This document shows, in pieces, positions 8,674 to 16,536 of a stretch of DNA of 64,000 bases (positions are counted from its first letter, which is position 1; each line of letters starts with the position of its first letter). The stretch covers positions 1 through 64,000 of the forward strand of contig CAZEQK010000003.1 of the NCBI GenBank assembly GCA_964514395.1, written 5' to 3'. The stretch is from CAZEQK01 sp964514395 (GTDB lineage Bacteria; Bacillota; Bacilli; Tepidibacillales; Tepidibacillaceae). The translations under genes and the position numbers were made by a program. The notes under the pieces are model-generated. The model made no database searches, was not told where the DNA came from, and saw only the letters and a program-made list of their open reading frames with translations.

Positions 8674-8837
8674 ATTTTTTGCCCTACCCTTCCTTCATTA
8701 TACAAGATTAATATTATCAATACTGATAGTTATAATCAATATTAATGATAGCATAGTTTTTAGCTATCTTACATTAAAAAAAAGAATATAAACATAGTAA
8801 AAATTACTCAAAATATACGCTCGATTTTATTGCAAAA

Positions 8838-8868
8838 AAAAGAGGCTATTAAATAAATAACCTCTTTT
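8838..8868 (-). terminator. Terminator after fhs
   Basis: A 13-bp stem (AAAAGAGGTTATT with AATAGCCTCTTTT, one G-U pair), loop TATT-like, followed on the minus strand by a run of eight Ts. It lies directly after the fhs stop, so fhs is a self-contained transcription unit. Confidence 0.9.
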
Positions 8869-8879
8869 CGTCTTAACTA

Positions 8880-10559
8880 TTAAAATAAACCTTTAATTAC
8901 CCCATTTTCATCAATATCCATATTTAACGCAGCTGGTTGCTTTGGAAGTCCTGGCATCGTCATGACGTCCCCTGTTAAAGCCACTAAGAATCCTGCTCCT
9001 ACAGAAGGCCTTAATTCTCGAATCGTCATTTTAAAGCCTGTTGGTCTTCCTAAAAGTAAGGGATCATCCGATAAAGAGTATTGTGTTTTGGCCATACAAA
9101 TAGGGAGACGATCTAAACCAAAATCCTTAAACTGTTTTATTTGTTTTTTCGCTGAATTGGTAAACTCTACCCCTTCTGCACCGTATACATTTATAGCTAT
9201 TTTTTTAATTTTTTCTTCTATTGAATCATCTAAGGAGTATAGGTCATTATACTTTTTATCATTATTCTCTATAATATCAATCAGCTTTTTAGCTACTTCT
9301 ATACCGCCTTCTCCTCCTTTTGCCCAAACCTCAGAAATTGCAACTGGAACTCCTTCGGATTCTAACAATTTCTTTAATTCCATTAGCTCCTTTTCTGTAT
9401 CTGTTTGGAATTTATTAATAGCTACTACAAATGGCACGCCAAATTTATTGATGGTATCCATATGCTTTTGTAGGTTATTATATCCTTTTCGTAAAGCCTC
9501 AACATTTTCTTCCTTCAAATCTGTTTTTGCTATCCCACCATGCATTTTTAATGCTCTAATTGTTGCAACAAGTACGACTGCGTTCGGATTATACTCACCA
9601 TAACGAGAAGCAATATGAAAGAACTTTTCTGCACCTAAATCAGCACCAAAACCAGCCTCTGTTATCGTGTAATCTGCTAATTTCATCGCCATTTTTGTCG
9701 CAAGAATACTATTAGTACCGTGTGCAATATTAGCAAATGGTCCACCATGTATAAAAGCAGGTGTATTCTCAAGGGTTTGAACTAAGTTTGGTTTTATAGC
9801 ATCCTTTAACAGTAATGCCATGGCTCCTTCTGCACCTATATCTTTTACAGTTATTGGTTGTCTATCGTATGTATAAGCAACAATGATGCTACCTAATCTT
9901 TTCTTTAAATCCTGTAATCCACTTGATAAACAAAGAATAGCCATGACTTCAGATGCAACAGTGATATCAAATCCATCTTCCCTTGGTACTCCTTGAATCG
10001 GACCACCTAATCCTATGACAATTTTACGTAACGCTCTATCGTTTAAATCGACAACTCTTTTCCATATCACTCTTCTTGGATCTATATTTAACTGGTTCCC
10101 TTGGTGGATATGGTTATCAATTATCGCTGATAAGGCATTATGAGCTGTGGTGATTGCATGTATGTCCCCTGTGAAATGTAAATTTATATCCTCCATTGGA
10201 ACAACCTGTGAATAACCCCCACCAGCAGCTCCACCTTTAATTCCCATGCTTGGCCCTAAAGATGGTTCTCTTAGAGCAATGATTGCTTTTTTCCCTAGTT
10301 GATTAAAAGCTTGACCAAGTCCAACAGTTACGGTTGACTTACCTTCTCCCGCTGGTGTTGGGTTGATTGCAGTAACCAAAATTAATTTACCGTTTTCTTT
10401 GTTATGTAAACGCTTCAATAAATCAAGTGATATCTTTGCTTTATAATTCCCGTACAATTCTATTTCGTCATCTTCTATACCTATTTGTGCTGCAATCTCT
10501 TTTATTGATTTCATTTTTGCTCTTTGTGCAATTTCAATATCACTTAAAAAATCCGACAT
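8880..10559 (-). CDS. fhs: Formate-tetrahydrofolate ligase
   Basis: Makes 10-formyl-THF from formate, ATP and THF: the entry of formate into one-carbon metabolism and a step of the Wood-Ljungdahl methyl branch. The 559-residue length is typical. The P-loop 'TPAGEGKSTVTVGLGQAF', 'REPSLGPSMGIKGGAAGGG', 'HFTGDIHAITTAHNA' and 'EAGFGADLGAEKF' are all present. The start is the ATG at 10559, because AAAGGAG lies eight bases before it; an in-frame GTG overlaps that site. Flanked by its own promoter and terminator, it interrupts the ftsH-coaX order of B. subtilis, which lacks fhs. Confidence 0.97.
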   Translation of the reverse strand: MSDFLSDIEIAQRAKMKSIKEIAAQIGIEDDEIELYGNYKAKISLDLLKRLHNKENGKLILVTAINPTPAGEGKSTVTVGLGQAFNQLGKKAIIALREPSLGPSMGIKGGAAGGGYSQVVPMEDINLHFTGDIHAITTAHNALSAIIDNHIHQGNQLNIDPRRVIWKRVVDLNDRALRKIVIGLGGPIQGVPREDGFDITVASEVMAILCLSSGLQDLKKRLGSIIVAYTYDRQPITVKDIGAEGAMALLLKDAIKPNLVQTLENTPAFIHGGPFANIAHGTNSILATKMAMKLADYTITEAGFGADLGAEKFFHIASRYGEYNPNAVVLVATIRALKMHGGIAKTDLKEENVEALRKGYNNLQKHMDTINKFGVPFVVAINKFQTDTEKELMELKKLLESEGVPVAISEVWAKGGEGGIEVAKKLIDIIENNDKKYNDLYSLDDSIEEKIKKIAINVYGAEGVEFTNSAKKQIKQFKDFGLDRLPICMAKTQYSLSDDPLLLGRPTGFKMTIRELRPSVGAGFLVALTGDVMTMPGLPKQPAALNMDIDENGVIKGLF

Positions 10560-10605
10560 ACATTTCACTCCTTTTTATAATTTTTATAATAAACCTCTCA
10601 AAAGT

Positions 10606-10634
10606 ATAATATACATAAAAATCCAAAACTACAA
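10606..10634 (-). promoter_or_regulatory. Probable sigma-A promoter of fhs
   Basis: Minus-strand TTGTAG (10629-10634) and TATTAT (10606-10611), 17-base spacer, about 45 bases before the fhs start. I see no tetrahydrofolate riboswitch in the short leader. Confidence 0.5.
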
Positions 10635-10667
10635 TGTCGATCTTCTTTTGTTTAAAAAAAATTAAAA

Positions 10668-10724
10668 AAATCCCCCTTAAATAACTTGAAGGATTGTTTC
10701 TAACAAGTTTACTAAGAAGGATTT
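10668..10724 (-). terminator. Terminator after ftsH, two nested stems
   Basis: Minus-strand AAATCCTTCTTA pairs with TAAGGGGGATTT (12 bp, two G-U pairs) and is followed by seven Ts. Inside is a second stem AACTTG/CAAGTT. It falls between ftsH and fhs and should insulate them. Confidence 0.8.
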
Positions 10725-10759
10725 AAAATACATATGCCTATTTTATTAATAATGAAAAA

Positions 10760-12700
10760 TTATACTTCATCATCAGTATCTATTGTTTTTTCATCTTTAA
10801 AATTAAGCTCTTGGTCATGTCTATTCTCTTTACCCTGAATTTGAACTTTAACTTGATTGTTCATTTCTTCATCATCAAGCTTTCCGTTCTCTATTAATTG
10901 TGTTATTTCTTCAGCATCTAATGTTTCTTTTACCATTAATGTTTGTGCAACCAATTCCAATTCATCACGATGTTCCATTAGTACTTCCTTACACTTTATA
11001 TAGCTATCATCAATAAATTTTTTAATTTCAAGGTCTATATCATAAGCAATTTTGTCACTATAATTTTGCTCTCTGTTAAAGTCTCTACCCATGAAAACTT
11101 GACCTTGACTATGACCAAATTGCATTGGACCAAGTTTATCACTCATACCGAATTCTGTTACCATTCTTCTTGCTATTCCTGTCGCACGTTCAAAGTCGTT
11201 ATGAGCACCTGTACTAACTTCACCTAGAACAATTTCTTCTGCTACTCTACCACCTAAAAGTCCAGTAATTCTGTCTATAAGCTCTGGCTTCGTCATCATA
11301 TAGCGATCTTCTCTTGGTAGCATCACTGTATATCCACCAGCACTTCCTCTTGGAATGACTGTTACTTTATGGACTTGATCTGCATCCTTAAGGTGATAGC
11401 CAACTATTGTATGACCAGATTCATGATAGGCAACGATTTTCTTCTCTTTTTCACTAATTAACCTACTTTTCTTCTGAGGACCAGCTATAACTCGATCAAT
11501 GGCTTCATCGATTTCTATAGTACCAATTTCCTTTTTATCATTTCTTGCAGCTAATAAAGCACCTTCATTTAGTAAATTTTCTAAATCAGCACCTGTAAAC
11601 CCTGGTGTTCTTCTTGCAATAATACCTAATTCAACATCACTAGAAATCGGCTTATTACGTGCATGAACCTTCAAAATCTCTTCGCGGCCTTTAACATCTG
11701 GTGAGTTTACAGTGATTTGTCTATCAAAGCGACCTGGTCTAAGTAATGCAGGGTCTAAAATGTCAGGTCTATTTGTAGCAGCAACAATAATGATTCCATC
11801 ATTATCACTAAATCCATCCATCTCTACTAGCAACTGATTAAGTGTCTGCTCTCTTTCATCGTGACCTCCACCTAATCCTGCGCCACGTTGCCTTCCAACT
11901 GCATCAATTTCATCTATAAATATAATACAAGGGGCATTTTTCTTTGAATTATCAAAGAGATCACGAACTCTTGATGCACCAACACCTACAAACATTTCTA
12001 CAAAGTCAGAACCACTAATACTAAAGAATGGAACCCCTGCTTCCCCTGCAACTGCTCTTGCTAATAAGGTTTTACCGGTTCCTGGAGGTCCAACCAACAA
12101 AATCCCTTTTGGAATTCTGGCACCTAAATTAGTGAATTTCCTTGGATCCTGCAGAAAATCAACAACTTCTTCTAATTCCGCTTTTTCTTCATCTGCACCA
12201 GCTACATCCTTAAAGGTAACTTTTTTCTTTTCCTCATTATAAAGTTTGGCACGGCTTTTACCAAAATTCATTACCTTACTGCCGCCACCTTGGGCTTGAT
12301 TTAATAAGAAAAAGAACAATACAAAAATTAAAACGAATGGAATAATTGATGTAAGAAAAGTAATCCAAATAGAATCCTTTTTAGGTGGTTCAAATGTCAG
12401 ATCCTTGACCTTTGCATCTGTTAACTTACTTAGAAAACCATCGCTATATGGTGCATTTGTATAAAATTGTTTTTTATTGTTAGTACTATCAGTATATGTT
12501 CCTTCAATATGATAGGTTATACCATCAGGTCTTGCTGATATGTCATATTCACTATATTTTCCGGCCATAAGCTGTTGTTGGAATTGCGTATAGGTTATTT
12601 GCTCTGGCGTGATGTTAGATTTTGTAAATAAACTAACGATACCAACTGTTAGCAGAAAAATTAGTACATAAAACCCGGTATTTCTAACAAAACGATTCAT
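10760..12700 (-). CDS. ftsH: ATP-dependent zinc metalloprotease FtsH
   Basis: Membrane AAA+ protease that degrades unassembled membrane proteins and regulators. In 646 residues it has TM1 (about 8-25), an external domain, TM2 (about 112-134), the AAA module with Walker A 'GPPGTGKTLLARAVAG', Walker B 'CIIFIDEIDAVG' and the SRH region ending 'LRPGRFDRQI', and the zinc site 'HESGH'. The C-terminal tail after about 600 is charged and variable, as usual. The start is preceded by GAGAGGAGG. It follows hprT, as in most Firmicutes. Confidence 0.97.
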   Translation of the reverse strand: MNRFVRNTGFYVLIFLLTVGIVSLFTKSNITPEQITYTQFQQQLMAGKYSEYDISARPDGITYHIEGTYTDSTNNKKQFYTNAPYSDGFLSKLTDAKVKDLTFEPPKKDSIWITFLTSIIPFVLIFVLFFFLLNQAQGGGSKVMNFGKSRAKLYNEEKKKVTFKDVAGADEEKAELEEVVDFLQDPRKFTNLGARIPKGILLVGPPGTGKTLLARAVAGEAGVPFFSISGSDFVEMFVGVGASRVRDLFDNSKKNAPCIIFIDEIDAVGRQRGAGLGGGHDEREQTLNQLLVEMDGFSDNDGIIIVAATNRPDILDPALLRPGRFDRQITVNSPDVKGREEILKVHARNKPISSDVELGIIARRTPGFTGADLENLLNEGALLAARNDKKEIGTIEIDEAIDRVIAGPQKKSRLISEKEKKIVAYHESGHTIVGYHLKDADQVHKVTVIPRGSAGGYTVMLPREDRYMMTKPELIDRITGLLGGRVAEEIVLGEVSTGAHNDFERATGIARRMVTEFGMSDKLGPMQFGHSQGQVFMGRDFNREQNYSDKIAYDIDLEIKKFIDDSYIKCKEVLMEHRDELELVAQTLMVKETLDAEEITQLIENGKLDDEEMNNQVKVQIQGKENRHDQELNFKDEKTIDTDDEV

Positions 12701-12729
12701 CTCTTGCCTCCTCTCATGGCACTTTTATT

Positions 12730-12759
12730 ATTGTATCATAAATGAAAAAAGTGTAACAA
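12730..12759 (-). promoter_or_regulatory. Probable ftsH promoter
   Basis: Minus-strand TTGTTA (12754-12759) and TACAAT (12730-12735) with an 18-base spacer, in the 67-base gap between hprT and ftsH and about 30 bases before the ftsH start. Confidence 0.5.
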
Positions 12760-12767
12760 TAGACATA

Positions 12768-13307
12768 TTAACGAGAATACACTTCTGGTTTTAGAACTCC
12801 TACATATGGTAAATTACGATATTTTTCTCCATAATCAAGTCCATATCCTACAACAAATTCATCTGGAACGGTAAAACCACTATAATCAGGAGTCAGATTA
12901 ACAGTTCTTCGATGAGGTTTGTCTAATAGAGTTACCACTTTTATAGAATTGGCATTTCTTCTGTTTAATAAATCGATTAAGTAGCTTAAAGTTAGGCCAC
13001 TATCAATTATATCTTCTACAATAAGCAAATCCCTTCCCTCTACTGTGGCGTCTAAGTCCTTAATAATTCTAACTACTCCAGAAGACTCTGTAGAAGCTCC
13101 ATAACTAGACACAGCCATAAAATCCATTTCTAATGGTACATTTATGTTTCGAACTAAGTCTGACATAAAAAGGATAGCACCCTTTAGTACACATACCAAC
13201 AGAGGATTCTTATCCTTGTATTCTTTACTTATTATGGCGCCTAATTCTTTTGTTTTTGCTTCTATTTCTTCTTTTGATATTAATATTTCTTTGATGTCGG
13301 CTTCCAT
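12768..13307 (-). CDS. hprT: Hypoxanthine-guanine phosphoribosyltransferase
   Basis: Purine salvage enzyme making IMP and GMP from bases and PRPP. The PRPP-binding motif 'LLIVEDIIDSGLTLSYL' is typical; 'VCVLKGAILFMSDLVR' and the closing 'VVGYGLDYGEKYRNLPYV' are HPRT hallmarks. The start is set at the ATG of 'MEADIKEILIS' (179 residues), which has AGGAGG six bases upstream; an in-frame TTG further out abuts the Shine-Dalgarno site. In Bacillales TilS, HprT and FtsH are neighbours, and HprT-TilS complexes are known to affect ftsH expression in B. subtilis. Confidence 0.96.
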   Translation of the reverse strand: MEADIKEILISKEEIEAKTKELGAIISKEYKDKNPLLVCVLKGAILFMSDLVRNINVPLEMDFMAVSSYGASTESSGVVRIIKDLDATVEGRDLLIVEDIIDSGLTLSYLIDLLNRRNANSIKVVTLLDKPHRRTVNLTPDYSGFTVPDEFVVGYGLDYGEKYRNLPYVGVLKPEVYSR

Positions 13308-13435
13308 AATCAACCTCCTGTATAAGTATATAATTATGCTAAATATAATATTTAAAAATTTATAAAAAGCTTTTAGCCTTTATAAATAATAATATTTAAA
13401 GCGAATAGTAAAATATCTCCATACAAATTTATTAT

Positions 13436-14824
13436 TTATAAATCTTCTACGATTATGTATAGAAAAAGTTTCGTGGAATCAGAAATTAAACCATGTTTTG
13501 ATCTCTTTATTCCAGGTATCCATATGATATCGCTATGATGTTCAATAATTGGAATAGCATCCCGCATTTCTTTTGAGATTTTTTTATCAATAAAGATATC
13601 CTTCACCTTCTTCGAACCATTTAGACCTTGAAGTTCAATTCGATCGCCTTTTACTCTTGTACGAACGATTAATTCCTTTGTTATAAGCATATCATAGTCA
13701 AATACAGCCCATAAACCATCCTTCTCTTCATAGGTATTGCTAACCATGGAATGGATTTTCTTTCGCGGACCATCTAATACTAATTCACCTGGAATAGATA
13801 ATATATAGCTGAATGGTTCACAATATCTAAATTTTGTAGTAAAAACGATTTCTTCGTAGTTTCGAAATACTTTGACACCAGGTAAATCGATTGATTTTGA
13901 TGGATGGTCTTGGTTGACCAAATAAAGAATGTCTTTTATATGCAAAAAAGTAAATTCGTCTTTTAAATTTAGATATCTTAATATTAGATGAATCACTCTT
14001 CTTTGTAAAGCAATGTCTAAGTTTTTCAATCGATAAATATCTAGTTTAAATTTATCTTCAAGGAAGCCACTGGAATTTTCCTCAAGGAAATCATTTGCTA
14101 GCTTTTCTAAAAAATGATTTTCATCTTGAATGACTTTACTTAATTGATTTAGATGAGAGGTAATTTTAGGATTATATTTATTCAGAAATGGTATTACTTC
14201 TAATCTTATCTTATTTCTAAAATATTTTGTTGATAAGTTACTTTTATCAATAATATAGGGTATGTTATGTTCCAGACAATAATGCTCTACATCCTCTCTT
14301 TGGATGTCTAAAAGAGGTCGAATAATTTCAATTTCTCCTGTTTTACGCAGATAAGGAATTCCAGATAAACCGTGCATGCCTGTTCCTCTTATGATTCTCA
14401 TTAAAATTGTTTCTGCTTGGTCATTGGCATGATGACCTAAAGCGATTGTAGTCGCATTCCATTTGTCAGCGATATTTTCGTAGAATTTATATCGAATCTC
14501 TCTTGCAGCTTCTTGAACACCTAGTCCTGTTTGTTTCATATATGCTGGTACATCATACTCCTTCAATTCAAAAGAAATTTTTCTTTTTAAACACTCAGAT
14601 TTAACAAAATTGGCATCTGCTTCTGCTTCTTTGCCTCGAAATTGATGATTTAAATGTGCTGCAATCAATTTATTTGGTACTAATTTAGATAAAATATCCA
14701 ATAAAACCATGGAATCCGGGCCGCCAGAAACACCTACGATAATAGGAGCGTTGTTTTTAATCATCTCATTCGTATCTATGGTATCTCTCACTTTTTTCAT
14801 TATATTTTTGTTTTTATACTCCAT
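13436..14824 (-). CDS. tilS: tRNA(Ile)-lysidine synthetase
   Basis: Modifies C34 of the CAU-anticodon tRNA-Ile to lysidine, so that it reads AUA. The N-terminal PP-loop ATPase motif 'GVSGGPDSMVLLD' and 'ALGHHANDQAETILMR' are visible, followed by the substrate-binding domain and a C-terminal TilS-C domain (about 385-460). The 462-residue length is typical. It lies 13 bases after the yabT-type kinase gene and about 120 bases upstream of hprT, the usual Bacillales order. Confidence 0.95.
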   Translation of the reverse strand: MEYKNKNIMKKVRDTIDTNEMIKNNAPIIVGVSGGPDSMVLLDILSKLVPNKLIAAHLNHQFRGKEAEADANFVKSECLKRKISFELKEYDVPAYMKQTGLGVQEAAREIRYKFYENIADKWNATTIALGHHANDQAETILMRIIRGTGMHGLSGIPYLRKTGEIEIIRPLLDIQREDVEHYCLEHNIPYIIDKSNLSTKYFRNKIRLEVIPFLNKYNPKITSHLNQLSKVIQDENHFLEKLANDFLEENSSGFLEDKFKLDIYRLKNLDIALQRRVIHLILRYLNLKDEFTFLHIKDILYLVNQDHPSKSIDLPGVKVFRNYEEIVFTTKFRYCEPFSYILSIPGELVLDGPRKKIHSMVSNTYEEKDGLWAVFDYDMLITKELIVRTRVKGDRIELQGLNGSKKVKDIFIDKKISKEMRDAIPIIEHHSDIIWIPGIKRSKHGLISDSTKLFLYIIVEDL

Positions 14825-14837
14825 AAGGTCAAATCTC

Positions 14838-15761
14838 CTAGCTTACAGTTGAGTATATGAAATAGATAAAAAGTGTAAGGAATACAAAAAGAGAAGCTGA
14901 AAATGACCAATCAATCCAGCGATGCTTTTTTACCTCTATCCTATCTGCTCTTTTACTTTCCTTTACAATTACTTCAATAACCTCTGATGTGGTTTTTAAT
15001 TCGCCAAAAAACACGCGTTTAAATATGGATGATAAAGGATTTAAAACATTAATACCACGTATTATACCATAAACATTATTTATACTACGAGTTTGATTAT
15101 ATATTTTTAAAAATCTATTTTTACCAATACCTATCTTCACAAAAACCATAACAATAGAGAACAAATCATAATGCTGATCTGCTTTCCGAGTTCCAACCTT
15201 CCAGCTACCACGATCGAAAATATCAGTATATTGTCTTACTCCTTCATTTATTCTTGTTAGTCCTCCATAATCTATAAATGATATCTGCTTTGTCTTTGGT
15301 TCGATTAGGATATGTTCAGGCTTTAAATCTCCAAATACCCAACCATGATCATGGATAATAAATAATTTCTCGATTACTAATCTAAAAACCTGAAAATAAT
15401 CAACAGCTTCCTTTCTACGAAGATACCTATCAATAGAAATGCCCCTTTGATAGCGCATCACATAGTATGTATAAAGAGTTCCCCCCCAAATGAAATCATC
15501 AATATCAAATAGATAAAAGCCGAGGGTAGGCCCCTGGGCTTTATTCAATTGCTGTATTATTTGTATTTCATAGCTTAAATCCAATGAAGCAGGACTCAAT
15601 TTTAACGCGTATAGGTTATTATTTGATTCAACTAAAAATACTTCCCCGTTCTCACCCGAACCAAGGAGTCTTTTTACTACATATTTTTTTTTGTTCCATT
15701 TTCCTATGATTTCTGTACCTGAAAATAGTGTATTTGCTTTATCATTAAATAATAAACTCAT
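14838..15761 (-). CDS. yabT: Membrane-anchored Ser/Thr kinase YabT
   Basis: A 307-residue Hanks-type kinase without an extracellular domain: a catalytic domain (about 20-255) followed by one C-terminal membrane helix (about 287-304). The glycine loop 'LLGSGENGEVFLV', the VAIK-like 'YALKLS', the catalytic loop 'VFGDLKPEHILI' (HRD changed to FGD) and 'FIDYGG' in place of DFG are seen. B. subtilis YabT is DNA-activated, acts during sporulation and phosphorylates RecA. Its start overlaps yabS by 17 bases, so the two are coupled. Confidence 0.9.
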   Translation of the reverse strand: MSLLFNDKANTLFSGTEIIGKWNKKKYVVKRLLGSGENGEVFLVESNNNLYALKLSPASLDLSYEIQIIQQLNKAQGPTLGFYLFDIDDFIWGGTLYTYYVMRYQRGISIDRYLRRKEAVDYFQVFRLVIEKLFIIHDHGWVFGDLKPEHILIEPKTKQISFIDYGGLTRINEGVRQYTDIFDRGSWKVGTRKADQHYDLFSIVMVFVKIGIGKNRFLKIYNQTRSINNVYGIIRGINVLNPLSSIFKRVFFGELKTTSEVIEVIVKESKRADRIEVKKHRWIDWSFSASLFVFLTLFIYFIYSTVS

Positions 15762-16467
15762 CTAAAACACCCATCTTAATCTTATTATTAATATGTGAAA
15801 AATATGAAACACATGATAATATCGCAGGACCTGTTGGTGTTTTCCCTCTTGGATTCATATGATGAATTAATGAATTTGCGTTTTTTATCTCATTTGTCCA
15901 TGGAAGCTTGATATTGATAAAATCTATATGACCCGGAAAAGTAGCGATTGAAACATAACTCTTTCCTGATCTTGCCTGCAAGCTTAACTGGAAGTCTAAA
16001 ATAGCTTCCTTTACCTTTTCTAGCTTTGGTAGCATACTTGAACTTTGATCTATGAGTAATAGGATATTCAAATCACTATACTCTGCCATGTAGTCAACCA
16101 CTTTGGCTATTTTTATCCTTTTCTCTGGATGAAGATGGGAATAATCACCATCCCCTAAAATATCAAGTAATTGAGCATTTACCACTTGTTGAATCGTTTT
16201 ATTCACCGCTTTTTTTGTTATAGTTTGTACCGTTTTTGCAATATGCTCAATCGTAACGATCTGATGTAAACCTCCACCTGCTTTTGCTATATTTTCTATC
16301 TCAATCTCTCCTTGGTTACCGATTGGGCGTTTATTACTAATACCAATCACATTTACAGTAATGTTTTTCTTAAAGGCCCTCTTTGCAGCTTCAATAGGAG
16401 ATAGACCTTGATTTGAAAAACCATCAGTTATCAAGGTGATTTGGTTGAAAATTAATGGTTCGCCCAT
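15745..16467 (-). CDS. yabS: vWA-domain protein YabS, permuted order
   Basis: A 240-residue protein whose two halves look like a von Willebrand A domain in swapped order. Residues 9-80 resemble the second half of a vWA fold ('ITLITDGFSNQGLSP', Asp15, then 'ITVNVIGI'). Residues 133-215 resemble the first half, with the MIDAS motif D140-x-S142-x-S144 ('LLLIDQSSSM') and the Thr loop 'GKTPTGPAI'. All metal-binding residues are therefore present. It lies between spoIIE and the kinase yabT, as in B. subtilis. Function is not established; metal-dependent protein binding is inferred. Confidence 0.85.
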   Translation of the reverse strand: MGEPLIFNQITLITDGFSNQGLSPIEAAKRAFKKNITVNVIGISNKRPIGNQGEIEIENIAKAGGGLHQIVTIEHIAKTVQTITKKAVNKTIQQVVNAQLLDILGDGDYSHLHPEKRIKIAKVVDYMAEYSDLNILLLIDQSSSMLPKLEKVKEAILDFQLSLQARSGKSYVSIATFPGHIDFINIKLPWTNEIKNANSLIHHMNPRGKTPTGPAILSCVSYFSHINNKIKMGVLDEFII

Positions 16468-16536
16468 AATTTCTTCCCCCTTTCTAATACATTCATATCC
16501 ACAAAAGGGGAAGGTTATACCACTTTTAATTTTTTA

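Noticed and set aside
8962..9603. Plus-strand open frame of 213 codons opposite fhs
   Set aside because: Antisense shadow of a strongly conserved gene, with Ser/Phe/Pro-rich content typical of such shadows.
10560..10667. Tetrahydrofolate riboswitch before fhs
   Set aside because: The leader is under 50 bases from the predicted start site and is almost pure A/T, too short for the known THF aptamer.
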